Source of the DNA: Pseudomonas sp. GM74
GTDB lineage: Bacteria > Pseudomonadota > Gammaproteobacteria > Pseudomonadales > Pseudomonadaceae
Length of the DNA stretch: 64,000 nucleotides
Assembly: GCF_000282455.1 (NCBI RefSeq)
Contig: NZ_AKJG01000046.1
Coordinates: 1 to 64,000 of the forward strand
Reading direction: 5' to 3'
Shown here: piece after piece, positions 33,812-42,202 of the stretch
How the letters are laid out: every line of letters starts with the position of its first letter
How positions within the stretch are numbered: the stretch's first letter is position 1
The notes under the pieces: model-generated
Database searches by the model: none
The model's input: only the letters and a program-made list of their open reading frames with translations
Told to the model about the DNA's origin: nothing
Translations under genes and position numbers: made by a program

Positions 33812-35478
33812 TGTTGTTCTCCTGATCGTGCGGTTTGAAGTGCGAATTGGTCGGCCACGTGGGCGGCAGCCCGGCGACCGGAATAAATGCAGTCGGCCAG
33901 GGACAGGCCGGAGACATACAGGTTGGAAGCGACCCCGACCGCATTGCGCCCGGCGCTGTACAGGCCGTTTATTGGCTGGCCGGCGTGGTCCAGCACCCGA
34001 CCGCTGTCTTCGCAGACCTTCAGCCCGCCCAGGGTGATGACCGGGCAGGGGAAGAGATTGCTGTCGAAAGACAGGTCGAGGGCGTACCACGGGCCCTGTT
34101 CGAGGTTGGCGAGCATCGCGGCGGACTTGCCGAACTCGTCGGCGACCTCACCCCGTGCCGCGCGGCAATAGCGTTCGACACTCTGGCGCAGCAGTTCCGG
34201 CGGCAGATTGCAGCGTTTGGCCAGGCCGGCCAGGCTGTTGCTGCGCCTGGCATTGAACAGCAGGTTGAGCAACACCGGCAGGCGCTGGAAATTCCAGACT
34301 TTGCCGGGGCCAACCTGACTGAGTGCTTCTCGAACCAGCGCCCGATTGAGAATCAGAATGGCGCGGCCGTCCTGCTCTTCGACCATGGCGTGACCGAGGG
34401 TCGCGCCGTAGATTTCTTCGTTGGCGTAACGCTGTCCGCGAGCATTGACGATCAGCCCGCGAGCCCAGGCCAGTGGCGGATTGATGAAACGCCAGGCACT
34501 GACCTTGTCCATGCGCGCCACGCTGCCACCGGCGCTCTGGCCCAGGGCGATGCCGCTGCCATTGCACCCGGTGGCGCCCAGCGGCAGACCGGCCAGGTAC
34601 TGCGGTGCGTGTTGGCGCACCAGATCACGATTGAAGATAAAGCCGCCGCTGCTCAGCAACACCGCCTGTTCGGCGCGAATCAATTGGCGAATGGCGTTGG
34701 TCTGTTCGATGCGGTGCTGACGGGCGCGCAAGCGGTCGGCCAACGCCGGAGCGTACATATGAATGGCGGTGGCCCAGCGCGACAGGCGCGCATGTTGTTT
34801 GGCGGCGCGACTGCCCGACGGCAACTGCCAGGCTTCGACGCCGATGACCTTGTCGTCGAGATCGAGTACCAGTCGCCGCACTTCGCACTGGCTGCGCAGG
34901 CGCGCGCCATTACGCAAGGCGCTGGCCTTGAGCGGGGCGAACAGGCTGGCGCCGGACATGCCCCGGCCTTTGGTGCGGTGGCCACGGGGCGCCGGCTTGG
35001 CGCTGGCGGCATAGGCCGGCACGGCTTCGTTGCCGGAGTAATAGAGGTAGTACTGGTCACTCGGGTACGAGGTTTTATGCGGTGGCACGCTGGCCTCGAA
35101 CGCCGCGCCCTGTTGCTCCAGCCAAGCCAGTTGCCCGCGGCTGGCGTCGCAGAAATTGCGCAACGTCTCTTGGCTGACCGCTTCGCCGACTTCCTGACGC
35201 AGGTAATTGAACATGGCTTCGCTGGTGTCTTCATAGCCAGCCTGACGCTGATGCGGCGTACCGCCGCCGGCATAGACCACGCCACCGCTGAGTGCCGTGG
35301 CGCCGCCGCCCTCGAAGCGATCCAGTGCGAGCACCGACAGGCCGCGAGTGCTGGCTTCGATGGCGGCACAGGCGCCGGCACCGCCAAACCCGACGATCAG
35401 CAAGTCGCAGCGGTCATCCCATGGCAACTGGTCGGCGCTGTTCACTCGCAACGCCGTCAACCCGTTCAGGCTGTTCAT
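33799..35478 (-). CDS. KstD-type FAD dehydrogenase, possibly 3-oxo-5alpha-steroid 4-dehydrogenase (TesI/Kst4D-like)
   Basis: A 559-residue flavoprotein with VGFGGAGACAA (29-39), EGGGATALSGGVVYAGGG and a C terminus SAGRNAVGVASNLYVSGLSLADC. It belongs to the fumarate reductase/KstD family but lacks the YPGAGSTIGP ending of KstD at 26527, so it probably has a different regiochemistry. In Comamonas, TesH (Delta1) and TesI (Delta4, 5alpha) are neighbours; here the two types lie in different operons. The Delta4-(5alpha) assignment is an inference. It is encoded 9 bp after hsaB. Confidence 0.75.
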   Translation of the reverse strand: MNSLNGLTALRVNSADQLPWDDRCDLLIVGFGGAGACAAIEASTRGLSVLALDRFEGGGATALSGGVVYAGGGTPHQRQAGYEDTSEAMFNYLRQEVGEAVSQETLRNFCDASRGQLAWLEQQGAAFEASVPPHKTSYPSDQYYLYYSGNEAVPAYAASAKPAPRGHRTKGRGMSGASLFAPLKASALRNGARLRSQCEVRRLVLDLDDKVIGVEAWQLPSGSRAAKQHARLSRWATAIHMYAPALADRLRARQHRIEQTNAIRQLIRAEQAVLLSSGGFIFNRDLVRQHAPQYLAGLPLGATGCNGSGIALGQSAGGSVARMDKVSAWRFINPPLAWARGLIVNARGQRYANEEIYGATLGHAMVEEQDGRAILILNRALVREALSQVGPGKVWNFQRLPVLLNLLFNARRSNSLAGLAKRCNLPPELLRQSVERYCRAARGEVADEFGKSAAMLANLEQGPWYALDLSFDSNLFPCPVITLGGLKVCEDSGRVLDHAGQPINGLYSAGRNAVGVASNLYVSGLSLADCIYSGRRAAAHVADQFALQTARSGEQQCNV

Positions 35479-35487
35479 GTTCGGGCC

Positions 35488-36003
35488 TCAGCCAGCAGCA
35501 GCGAGAGAAGGTGCGGGTTTCGCGGTGGTGGTGTAGCTGCCGTCGAGGTAGACCAGCGGGGTGATTTCGGTGGTGGTGTGGATCTGCAGGATGCGTCCGA
35601 TGAATACGGTGTGGGTGCCGTAGCTGAAGTGACCGTCCTGGCGGCAGAGGATCGCCGACTGCGCATCACCCAGGTATGGAATGCCACCGGGGCTGGTCAG
35701 CCAGTTGCCCCGGTCGAAGCGTGCTTCGCCCTTGATCGCACCGCTGCACAGGTTGGCCAGGTCTTGTTGTTCGACGCCGAGGATGTTCACGCAGAAGTCC
35801 GCGCCGGTTGCCAGTGCGGCGTGGGGGGAGGCGGTCTTGTTGACGCAGATCAGCAGCGATGGCGGTTCGGTGCTCAGGGAGTCGACCGCGGTGGCGGCCA
35901 TGGCGAAGCGTTCGGTGCCGTTGCTGGTGCTGATAATGGTGACTGACTTGGCCAGGCGGCGCATGGCCTGGAGCATGTCGGCTTTGAGATTGACGTCGTT
36001 CAT
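35488..36003 (-). CDS. hsaB: Flavin reductase HsaB/TesA1
   Basis: A 171-residue flavin reductase of the HpaC/HsaB family, starting MNDVNLKADML. Motifs are SVTIISTSNG, AMAATAVDSLSTEPPSLLICVN, FCVNILG and the C-terminal YGTHTVFIGRI. It supplies reduced FMN/FAD to the oxygenase HsaA. It leads the hsaB-kstD2-SDR-kshB operon and diverges from hsaA, from which it is separated by a 741-bp spacer. A perfect operator match lies 63 bp upstream. Confidence 0.9.
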   Translation of the reverse strand: MNDVNLKADMLQAMRRLAKSVTIISTSNGTERFAMAATAVDSLSTEPPSLLICVNKTASPHAALATGADFCVNILGVEQQDLANLCSGAIKGEARFDRGNWLTSPGGIPYLGDAQSAILCRQDGHFSYGTHTVFIGRILQIHTTTEITPLVYLDGSYTTTAKPAPSLAAAG

Positions 36004-36066
36004 CGCACTGGGCCTTTTTGTTGGTTGGGGAGTGCGATGGATTCTTGCTCTGGTGTACAGACTCAA

Positions 36067-36085
36067 CATCGTCCGAGGGGACTAG
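36067..36085 (-). promoter_or_regulatory. Steroid-cluster operator site 7 (perfect)
   Basis: The minus strand reads CTAGTCCCCTCGGACGATG, all 15 fixed positions of the motif, 63 bp before hsaB. Confidence 0.85.
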
Positions 36086-36149
36086 TTGTTCGAACTGTTC
36101 CTGGTCGAGTACATATCCATTGCTGCGGTAATGGCCGCTTATGATTTCG

Positions 36150-36300
36150 CCCTTACGGCGACTAACTTTTTTACAAGCGCCTAAAAAAGTAAGCAAAAAA
36201 CGCTCGCCCCGAACGTACGGCCCCTCGCTAAGGCTCGGGGTTCCTTCGCTCCGGCATTCATCCGGGGGCATCGCCTCCGGTCGGCCTGATGAGTGGTGTG
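36150..36300. repeat. Pseudomonas intergenic repeat element
   Basis: The segment from ggcgactaacttttttacaa to about 36300 resembles a dispersed noncoding element I have seen in many fluorescent Pseudomonas genomes (cgctcgccccgaacgtacgg core). No convincing gene is present. Confidence 0.5.
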
Positions 36301-36334
36301 AAGCATGGGTGTACGCCGATCTGTCTTTGCTCTT

Positions 36335-36563
36335 CTGTGGGAGCGAGCTTGCTCGCGATGGCGGCCTGACCGCCGACCTGGTATTTGCAGACTTCCGCAA
36401 TCCCTGTGGGAGCTGGCTTGCCTGCGATGGCGGTCTGTCAGCCAGCATCAATGTCAGATGTGCCGGCCTCTTCGCGGGCAAGCCCGCTCCCACAGGTTTG
36501 GTGTCGTTCGAATAATTGGTGTTCGCCGTAAATACTGTGGGAGCGGGCTTGCCCGCGAAGACG
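36335..36563. repeat. REP units in the hsaB-hsaA spacer
   Basis: Four REP palindromes at about 36335, 36402, 36471 and 36536 occupy the middle of the 741-bp spacer. No gene is seen there. Confidence 0.9.
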
Positions 36564-36623
36564 ACCTGTTAGCCAACACCCCCTTTCAGATACACCTCCA
36601 AAAGACTGTTTCCCAACCCCACA

Positions 36624-36642
36624 TGGTCCGTTTGAGGGATGT
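36624..36642 (+). promoter_or_regulatory. Possible operator site 8 (weak)
   Basis: ATGGTCCGTTTGAGGGATG matches 10 of 15 fixed positions and lies 102 bp before hsaA, the same distance as sites 5b and 10. Confidence 0.4.
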
Positions 36643-36744
36643 CCCCTGCGTTGCGCATTGCTTGAATGCCAGTGTAGGGGCGCTACACCCGCCCCGTTGC
36701 ACGCGCGCCCCGGCGGATGGGGTGAACAAAGGAGAACAATAAAA

Positions 36745-37929
36745 ATGCTCAACCAAGACCTGATTCGCCAGCGTCTGAGCCAACGTGCCCGCGAGTTGGT
36801 GCCGATCCTGCGTGAGCGCGCCCTGAATGCCGCGCAAGCAGGCCAGTTGCCTGAAGAAACCCTGAAGGATTTCCACGACGCCGGGTTCTTTCGCATCCTG
36901 CAACCGTCCCGTTGGGAAGGCTATGAACTGGAGCCCAAGGATTTCTTCGACGTGCAGATGACCCTGGCCGAGGGTTGCATGTCCTCGGCCTGGGTGCTGG
37001 GTGTGGTAGCGATCCACAACTGGCAACTGGCGCTGTTCGACGACCGCGCGGCCCAGGATGTCTGGGGTAGTGACTCCAGCGTGCTGATCTCCTCTTCCTA
37101 TATGCCGGTGGGCAAGGTCGAGCGGGTCGAGGGTGGTTTCAAGTTGAGCGGGCGCTGGGGTTTTTCCTCCGGCAGCAAGCATTGCGAGTGGGCGTTCCTC
37201 GGCGCGCTGGTGCCGTCGGAAGAAGCGGGCGGGGCGCCGGATTATCGGACCTTCCTGGTGCCGCGCAGCGACTACCAGATTCTCGACAACTGGAATGTCA
37301 TGGGCCTGGAAGCCACCGGCTCCCACGACATTCTGGTCGAAAACGCCTTCGTTCCCGAGTACCGCACCCATCGCGCGTTCGACGGTTTCATGCAGAACAG
37401 TCCGGGCAATGAGGTGAACACTGCGCCCTTGTTCCGTCTGCCATTCGGGCAGATTTTCGTGCGTGCGGTTTCGTCCTCGGCCATCGGTGCCCTGCAAGGC
37501 GCGGTGGATCAGTTTGTCGAGCACAACCGCGCCCGGATCGGGGTCAATGACGGTCGCAAAATGGTCCAGGACCCGGCTGCGCAATCGTCGCTGGCCAATG
37601 CCATGGTCTGCGTCGACGAGTGCAAGACCGTGCTGCATCGCAACTTCGCCCTGATGCTGGAGCGTGCGCAGAAGGGTGAGCCGTTGAGCATGCCGGAGCG
37701 GGTGAAGATGCGTTACGACTCGGCGCTGGTGGCCGACAAGTGCGCCAAGGCCGTTGGCGACCTGATGTTCAACAGCGGTGCTTCAACGATCTTCCGCAGC
37801 CATCCGATCAACCGTGCATTCCGCGACATCCACACCGGTCGTGCCCACGTCGCCAACAGCCCGGCCAAGTACGCCTGGAACCTTGGCGGGGTCAGCATGG
37901 GTCAGGACAGCAACGACTTTTTCCTCTGA
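36745..37929 (+). CDS. hsaA: 3-HSA hydroxylase oxygenase HsaA/TesA2
   Basis: A 394-residue flavin-dependent monooxygenase with acyl-CoA-dehydrogenase fold, starting MLNQDLIRQRL behind GGAGAACAAT. Typical group D features are FHDAGFFRILQP, GCMSSAWVLGV, SGRWGFSSGSKH and the C-terminal RAFRDIHTGRAHVAN. HsaA hydroxylates the phenolic 9,10-seco steroid (3-HSA) at C4 using FMNH2 from HsaB, giving the catechol 3,4-DHSA for HsaC. It stands alone on the plus strand. Confidence 0.92.
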   Translation: MLNQDLIRQRLSQRARELVPILRERALNAAQAGQLPEETLKDFHDAGFFRILQPSRWEGYELEPKDFFDVQMTLAEGCMSSAWVLGVVAIHNWQLALFDDRAAQDVWGSDSSVLISSSYMPVGKVERVEGGFKLSGRWGFSSGSKHCEWAFLGALVPSEEAGGAPDYRTFLVPRSDYQILDNWNVMGLEATGSHDILVENAFVPEYRTHRAFDGFMQNSPGNEVNTAPLFRLPFGQIFVRAVSSSAIGALQGAVDQFVEHNRARIGVNDGRKMVQDPAAQSSLANAMVCVDECKTVLHRNFALMLERAQKGEPLSMPERVKMRYDSALVADKCAKAVGDLMFNSGASTIFRSHPINRAFRDIHTGRAHVANSPAKYAWNLGGVSMGQDSNDFFL

Positions 37930-37961
37930 CTTTTTTACCTGCTCTTTTTCTATGAGGCGGG

Positions 37962-37980
37962 CTAGTCCGTTTGCGTGATT
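37962..37980 (+). promoter_or_regulatory. Possible operator site 9 (half conserved)
   Basis: CTAGTCCGTTTGCGTGATT keeps the full CTAGTCC half but a degraded second half (11 of 15), 87 bp before the luciferase-like gene. Confidence 0.45.
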
Positions 37981-38067
37981 CGAGCGCCCCGTCGATGCAC
38001 GAGCATTGACGGTAAGGCGAAGGTCTACGGCGCCGACTGCGCATCCAAATAAGCACAAGGATCAACC

Positions 38068-39189
38068 ATGAAATTTTCCCTGATTTACGAAGCCCAGACG
38101 GTGGACTCCAGCCGCGAAGGCGACCGCAAGATTTTCGAAGACACCGTCGAGCAGGCCGTGCTCGCCGACAAGCTCGGCTTCGACACCTTCTGGTGCGTGG
38201 AACACACCGCGCTGAGCAACTACTCGCACATGTCCGCGCCGGAAACCATGCTGGCGTTCGTGGCCGGTAAAACCGAGCGCATCGGCATCGGCCACGGTGT
38301 GGTCTGCCTGCCGCCAGCGATGAACCATCCGGTGAAAGTCGCCGAGCGCATCGCCACCCTCGATCTGCTATCCAAGGGCCGTGTGCACTTCGGTGTGGGT
38401 AAGGGCGGCACCCAGCAGGAAGCCGGCACTTTCGGCTACGACCTGGCGACCTTGCAGCCGCAGATTGACGAGATGATGTACCTGATCCCGAAAATGTTCG
38501 TGCAGGACGAAATCGAGCACAACGGCGACTTCGTGCAGATCCCCAAGCGCCCGATCCATCCAAAGCCTTACCAGGATCCGCACCCGCCGATGTACCTGGC
38601 GTGCACCAACACCGAGTCGCTGAAAAATGCCGGCGGTCGCGGCATGGGCGCGCTGGTGCTGGGCTTCGGTGGCCCGGAAGAAATCGCCAAGAAGGTCGAG
38701 GTGTATCACGCGGCCTATGACAACCGGGATGAGAAGAAGCAGGTCGGTTTCCGTCCTAACCGTCACATCGCCGCACTGTGCCCGGCCATCGTGCTGGACG
38801 ACAACGCAGAAGCGCGCCGCATTGGTATCCGTGGCCAGCGTTACTTCATGGAATCCCTCGGTTACTGGTACGGCGGCGGCGAGCGTCCGGACCCGCAGAA
38901 GTGGAAAGACGACACCTTCGTTGATGGCAACGGCCAGAGCGTGATCAAGTCGCGCTTCGCCTCCGAAGAAGTCAGCGTCGACTTCTCCGACCCGACCATG
39001 GCGATGATGAACCCGAACCACGCCTACGGCACCGTCGAGGATTGCATAGGCTATGTGCAGCGCTTGATCGATGCCGGCGCCGACGAAATCCTGTTCATCT
39101 GCCAGATGGGCACCGTGCCGCAGTGGGCGCAGCTGGAGACCTTGAAGAACATTGGCGAGAAGGTGATCCCGCATTTTCGCAAGGGCTGA
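38068..39189 (+). CDS. Luciferase-like flavin-dependent monooxygenase
   Basis: A 373-residue LLM-class TIM-barrel protein starting MKFSLIYEAQTV behind AAGGA. Family features are GFDTFWCVEHTALSNYSHMSAPETML, GHGVVCLPPAMNHPVKVAE and GKGGTQQEAGTFGYD. It probably uses reduced FMN, since Pseudomonas lacks F420 in this role. It lies between hsaA and hsaC with an operator-like half-site, so it likely acts in steroid breakdown. A comparable LLM gene (Rv3520c) sits in the mycobacterial cholesterol cluster. The reaction is unknown. Confidence 0.88.
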   Translation: MKFSLIYEAQTVDSSREGDRKIFEDTVEQAVLADKLGFDTFWCVEHTALSNYSHMSAPETMLAFVAGKTERIGIGHGVVCLPPAMNHPVKVAERIATLDLLSKGRVHFGVGKGGTQQEAGTFGYDLATLQPQIDEMMYLIPKMFVQDEIEHNGDFVQIPKRPIHPKPYQDPHPPMYLACTNTESLKNAGGRGMGALVLGFGGPEEIAKKVEVYHAAYDNRDEKKQVGFRPNRHIAALCPAIVLDDNAEARRIGIRGQRYFMESLGYWYGGGERPDPQKWKDDTFVDGNGQSVIKSRFASEEVSVDFSDPTMAMMNPNHAYGTVEDCIGYVQRLIDAGADEILFICQMGTVPQWAQLETLKNIGEKVIPHFRKG

Positions 39190-39206
39190 TTTGAGATAAC
39201 GCAAAA

Positions 39207-39341
39207 CTGTAGCAGCTGCCGAAGGCTGCGTCCGAGTGCGCAGCACTCGCAAAAGGGCAATAGGCGGTGTTTCTGGACGGACTCGGTTTGCCAGGTTGCG
39301 AGCGCTGCGCACTCGGACGCAGCCTTCGGCAGCTGCTACAG
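39207..39341. repeat. Near-perfect 44-bp inverted repeat
   Basis: Arms 39207-39250 and 39298-39341 are reverse complements with one mismatch; related to the repeat at 29161. Confidence 0.9.
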
Positions 39342-39380
39342 GTTTTTCAGGCCTGGCACGGACGCCAGGCCAACTTTCCA

Positions 39381-39406
39381 ACGGGTCCCCAAGGCCCGTT
39401 TTTTTA
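39381..39406 (+). terminator. Terminator after the luciferase-like gene
   Basis: ACGGGTCCCCAAGGCCCGT followed by seven T in total. With the inverted repeat it separates this gene from the hsaC operon. A single REP unit follows at about 39421-39449. Confidence 0.75.
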
Positions 39407-39476
39407 TGCCTGCACCAATCCCCTGTGGGAGCGGGCTTGCTCCCACGGTTTTGATGCGTGAACCCCATCAAATCCG

Positions 39477-39495
39477 CTAGTCCCATTGGACGATG
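39477..39495 (+). promoter_or_regulatory. Steroid-cluster operator site 10 (perfect)
   Basis: CTAGTCCCATTGGACGATG matches all 15 fixed positions, 98 bp before hsaC. Confidence 0.85.
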
Positions 39496-39593
39496 TTGCC
39501 CCTCCCCGAACCCGTTTGAATAGGCCCTACATAAAGTCTCCCCCGGCAGTCGCCGAAGGGCGGCACCGCCTGAGAAAAACGAGGAGTGCATCC

Positions 39594-40484
39594 ATGGATA
39601 TCCGTGGTCTGGGTTACGTCACCCTGTTGTCCAGCGACCTGGCGCAATGGCGCCACTACGCAAGCCAGGTGCTGGGCATGATGGTCAGTGGCGACGATGA
39701 GCTTCTGTACCTGAAAATGGACGAACGTCATTACCGCATCCTCGTGCAGAAGAATGCCGAGAACAGCTTCGGTGCCTGCGGCTGGGAAGTGGCCGGCAAG
39801 GCGGCGCTGGAACAGGCGGTCAGCGAGCTGCAACAGGCCGACGTGCAAGTGACCCGTGGCACCGCCGCCGAAGCGGAGCTGCGCAAGGTCCAGGAACTGG
39901 TGCACTTCAGCGATCCGGATGGCAACCGCCACGAAATTTTCTGGGGCCCGTTGCAGGACTTCGCTCGCTTCGTTTCTCCGGTGGGCGTCAAAGGTTTTGT
40001 CACCAACGACCTTGGCATGGGCCACGTCGTACTGCCGGCACCAGCCTTCGAACGCTGCCGCGACTTCTACGAACAAGTGATGGGTTTCGGCCTGTCGGAC
40101 CTGATGAAAGTCCGTTTCACCCCGGACCCGGCCGAGCCGCAAAAGCGCATTCACTTCCTGCACTGCAACAACGGCCGCCATCACTCGCTGGCGATTTTCG
40201 AGTGCCCGATACCCCACGGTTGCGTGCACATGATGGTCGAGGTCAACGCGCTGGACGAAGTCGGCCGTGCCCTGGACCGCGTCCACGCCAACGGCGTGAA
40301 GCTGTCGGCCACCCTCGGCCAGCACACCAACGACCAGATGATTTCTTTCTATATCAAGACCCCGTCCGGGTTTGACCTGGAATACGGCTGCGATGGCCTG
40401 GTGGTCGACTGGGACCGCCACACGCCGTTCGAAAGCACCGTGGTCAGCCACTGGGGCCACGACTTCAGTGTCGGTCGCCAATGA
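39594..40484 (+). CDS. hsaC: 3,4-DHSA extradiol dioxygenase HsaC/TesB
   Basis: A 296-residue two-domain vicinal-oxygen-chelate dioxygenase starting MDIRGLGYVTLLSSDL. The iron ligands are His144 (GMGHVVL), His212 (VHMMVEV) and Glu263 (FDLEYG), with the active-site HHSLAIFECP loop. It opens ring A of 3,4-DHSA by meta cleavage. It starts the longest steroid operon, which continues with ipdA, ipdB, two crotonase-family genes, ipdC and an acyl-CoA dehydrogenase pair. Confidence 0.94.
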   Translation: MDIRGLGYVTLLSSDLAQWRHYASQVLGMMVSGDDELLYLKMDERHYRILVQKNAENSFGACGWEVAGKAALEQAVSELQQADVQVTRGTAAEAELRKVQELVHFSDPDGNRHEIFWGPLQDFARFVSPVGVKGFVTNDLGMGHVVLPAPAFERCRDFYEQVMGFGLSDLMKVRFTPDPAEPQKRIHFLHCNNGRHHSLAIFECPIPHGCVHMMVEVNALDEVGRALDRVHANGVKLSATLGQHTNDQMISFYIKTPSGFDLEYGCDGLVVDWDRHTPFESTVVSHWGHDFSVGRQ

Positions 40485-40495
40485 GGAACAAGACG

Positions 40496-41377
40496 ATGGA
40501 CAAGCAAATGAGTACTGCCGAGATCGTCGGCCAACTGCGTGACGGCATGACCATCGGTATCGGTGGCTGGGGCCCGCGCCGCAAGCCGATGGCGCTGGTG
40601 CGCGAGATTCTGCGCTCGGACCTCAAGGAGCTAACTGTTGTTGCATACGGTGGTGCGGACGTCGGCATGCTCTGCGCCGCCGGCAAGATCAGGAAACTGG
40701 TGTTCGCCTTCGTGTCTCTGGATTTCATTCCGCTGGAGCCGTACTTCCGCAAGGCGCGCCAGGAAGCGGCGCTGGAAGTGATGGAGATCGATGAAGGCAT
40801 GCTGCTGCTCGGCTTGCGGGCGGCGGCGATGAATGTGCCGTTCATTCCGACCGCCGTGGGCCTGGGCACTGATGTGCTGCGCCACAACCGCCAGATCAAG
40901 TTGATCGCCTCGCCCTATGCCGATGGCAAGGATTGGGTGGCCATGCCGGCGCTCAAGCTCGACGCGGCGCTGGTGCATGTCGACCGCGCCGACAAACGCG
41001 GCGTGTGCCAGATCAGCGGTCCGGATCACTACATGGACGACCTGTTCGTGCGCGCCGCGACCCACAGCTACGTGACCTGCGATGAGCTGGTGGACAGCGA
41101 GTATTTCCATCAGCACAGCGCCCACGCCCATCAAGTGTTCTGGGAACGCAACCTGACCACCGCCGTGGCCCACGTGCCGGGTGGGGCGCATCCGTCGTCC
41201 TGCGCGCCGCTGTACGGTTTCGATGTCGCGCACTTCAAGGCCTACAACGCCACGGTCCAGGTGGCCGACGGCTGGCAGGGCTACGTGCGCGACTACGTCG
41301 ACTGCACCCACGAACAGTATCTGGAAAAGGTCGGCGGCCTGGCTGCGATCCGTGAACTGCCGTTGCCGATTTTCTAA
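40496..41377 (+). CDS. ipdA: IpdA (ScdL1), COCHEA-CoA hydrolase alpha subunit
   Basis: A 293-residue class I CoA-transferase-fold subunit starting MDKQMSTAEIV, 9 nt after GAGG. It has the N-terminal LRDGMTIGIGGWGPRRKPM motif and VHVDRADKRGVCQISGPDHYMDD. Together with the next protein it corresponds to IpdAB, a CoA-transferase homologue that hydrolyses ring C in the COCHEA-CoA intermediate rather than transferring CoA. Adjacent ipdB, ipdC and echA20 genes match the KstR2 set of mycobacteria. Confidence 0.9.
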   Translation: MDKQMSTAEIVGQLRDGMTIGIGGWGPRRKPMALVREILRSDLKELTVVAYGGADVGMLCAAGKIRKLVFAFVSLDFIPLEPYFRKARQEAALEVMEIDEGMLLLGLRAAAMNVPFIPTAVGLGTDVLRHNRQIKLIASPYADGKDWVAMPALKLDAALVHVDRADKRGVCQISGPDHYMDDLFVRAATHSYVTCDELVDSEYFHQHSAHAHQVFWERNLTTAVAHVPGGAHPSSCAPLYGFDVAHFKAYNATVQVADGWQGYVRDYVDCTHEQYLEKVGGLAAIRELPLPIF

Positions 41378-41388
41378 GGAGCCTTTCG

Positions 41389-42177
41389 ATGAGCACTACT
41401 GATTACAGCCTCGCTGAGTTGATGATCTGCGCGGCCTCCGAAGCCTGGCGCGAAGACGGCGAAGTATTGGCCTCCGGCATCGGCGTGATCCCGCGCCTGG
41501 CGGCGTCGCTGGCCATGCTGACCAGCAATCCGCAACTGCTGATGACCGACTCCGAAGCCTACATGGTCGCCGAACCGGTGCCTTTGGGCGCACGCAAGGG
41601 CTATGAACCCAAGCGCGACAGCTGGATGGGCTTCTCGCGGATTTTCGACAACGTCTGGGGCGGCAAGCGTCATGCCCTGGTCGGCCCGACCCAGATCGAC
41701 CGTTACGGTCAAGCCAACATTTCCTGCATCGGCGACTACGCCAAACCCAAGGCGCAGATGCTCGGTGTGCGCGGTTTTCCCGGCAATTCGATCAGCCACG
41801 CCAACTCGTTTTGCGTGCCGAGCCACAACCGTCGGGTGTTCGTCGAAGGCGAGGTCGATATGGTCGCCTCAGTCGGCTACAACCCGTCTCGTCTGGCGCG
41901 GGGTTGGTCGCTGGACGACATCGATATCCGTCTGATCATCACCGATCTGGGCGTGCTGGATTTCCAGGGCCCGCAACGACAGATGCGTATCCGTTCGCTG
42001 CACCCCGGCGTGACGGCGGCGCAGGTCCAGGACAACACCGGGTTCGAGTTGCACGTGCCGGACGACTGCCCGACCACCGCAGCCCCGACCGTCGAGCAAT
42101 TGCAACTGATCCAGCGCCTGGACCCGCACAACCTGCGCGCCCTGCAACTCAAAGACAACCCGCCAGGCCAGCGCTGA
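41389..42177 (+). CDS. ipdB: IpdB (ScdL2), COCHEA-CoA hydrolase beta subunit
   Basis: A 262-residue CoA-transferase beta-like subunit starting MSTTDYSLAELM. Motifs are GIGVIPRLAASLAMLTSNPQL, RYGQANISCIGDY and FPGNSISHANSFCVPSHNRRVF. It lies 11 bp after ipdA. With IpdA it opens the last ring of the steroid nucleus. Length is normal for the family. Confidence 0.9.
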   Translation: MSTTDYSLAELMICAASEAWREDGEVLASGIGVIPRLAASLAMLTSNPQLLMTDSEAYMVAEPVPLGARKGYEPKRDSWMGFSRIFDNVWGGKRHALVGPTQIDRYGQANISCIGDYAKPKAQMLGVRGFPGNSISHANSFCVPSHNRRVFVEGEVDMVASVGYNPSRLARGWSLDDIDIRLIITDLGVLDFQGPQRQMRIRSLHPGVTAAQVQDNTGFELHVPDDCPTTAAPTVEQLQLIQRLDPHNLRALQLKDNPPGQR

Positions 42178-42202
42178 GCGCCCGCGTTTTCGGAGACAAG
42201 TG

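Noticed and set aside
36004..36744. Possible gene in the 741-bp hsaB-hsaA spacer
   Set aside because: Open frames there run through REP units and a dispersed intergenic repeat, with no start signals or family motifs.
40496..42177. Ordinary 3-oxoacid or glutaconate CoA-transferase
   Set aside because: The gene pair lies directly after hsaC and before ipdC/echA20, and its motifs fit IpdAB, which works as a hydrolase.
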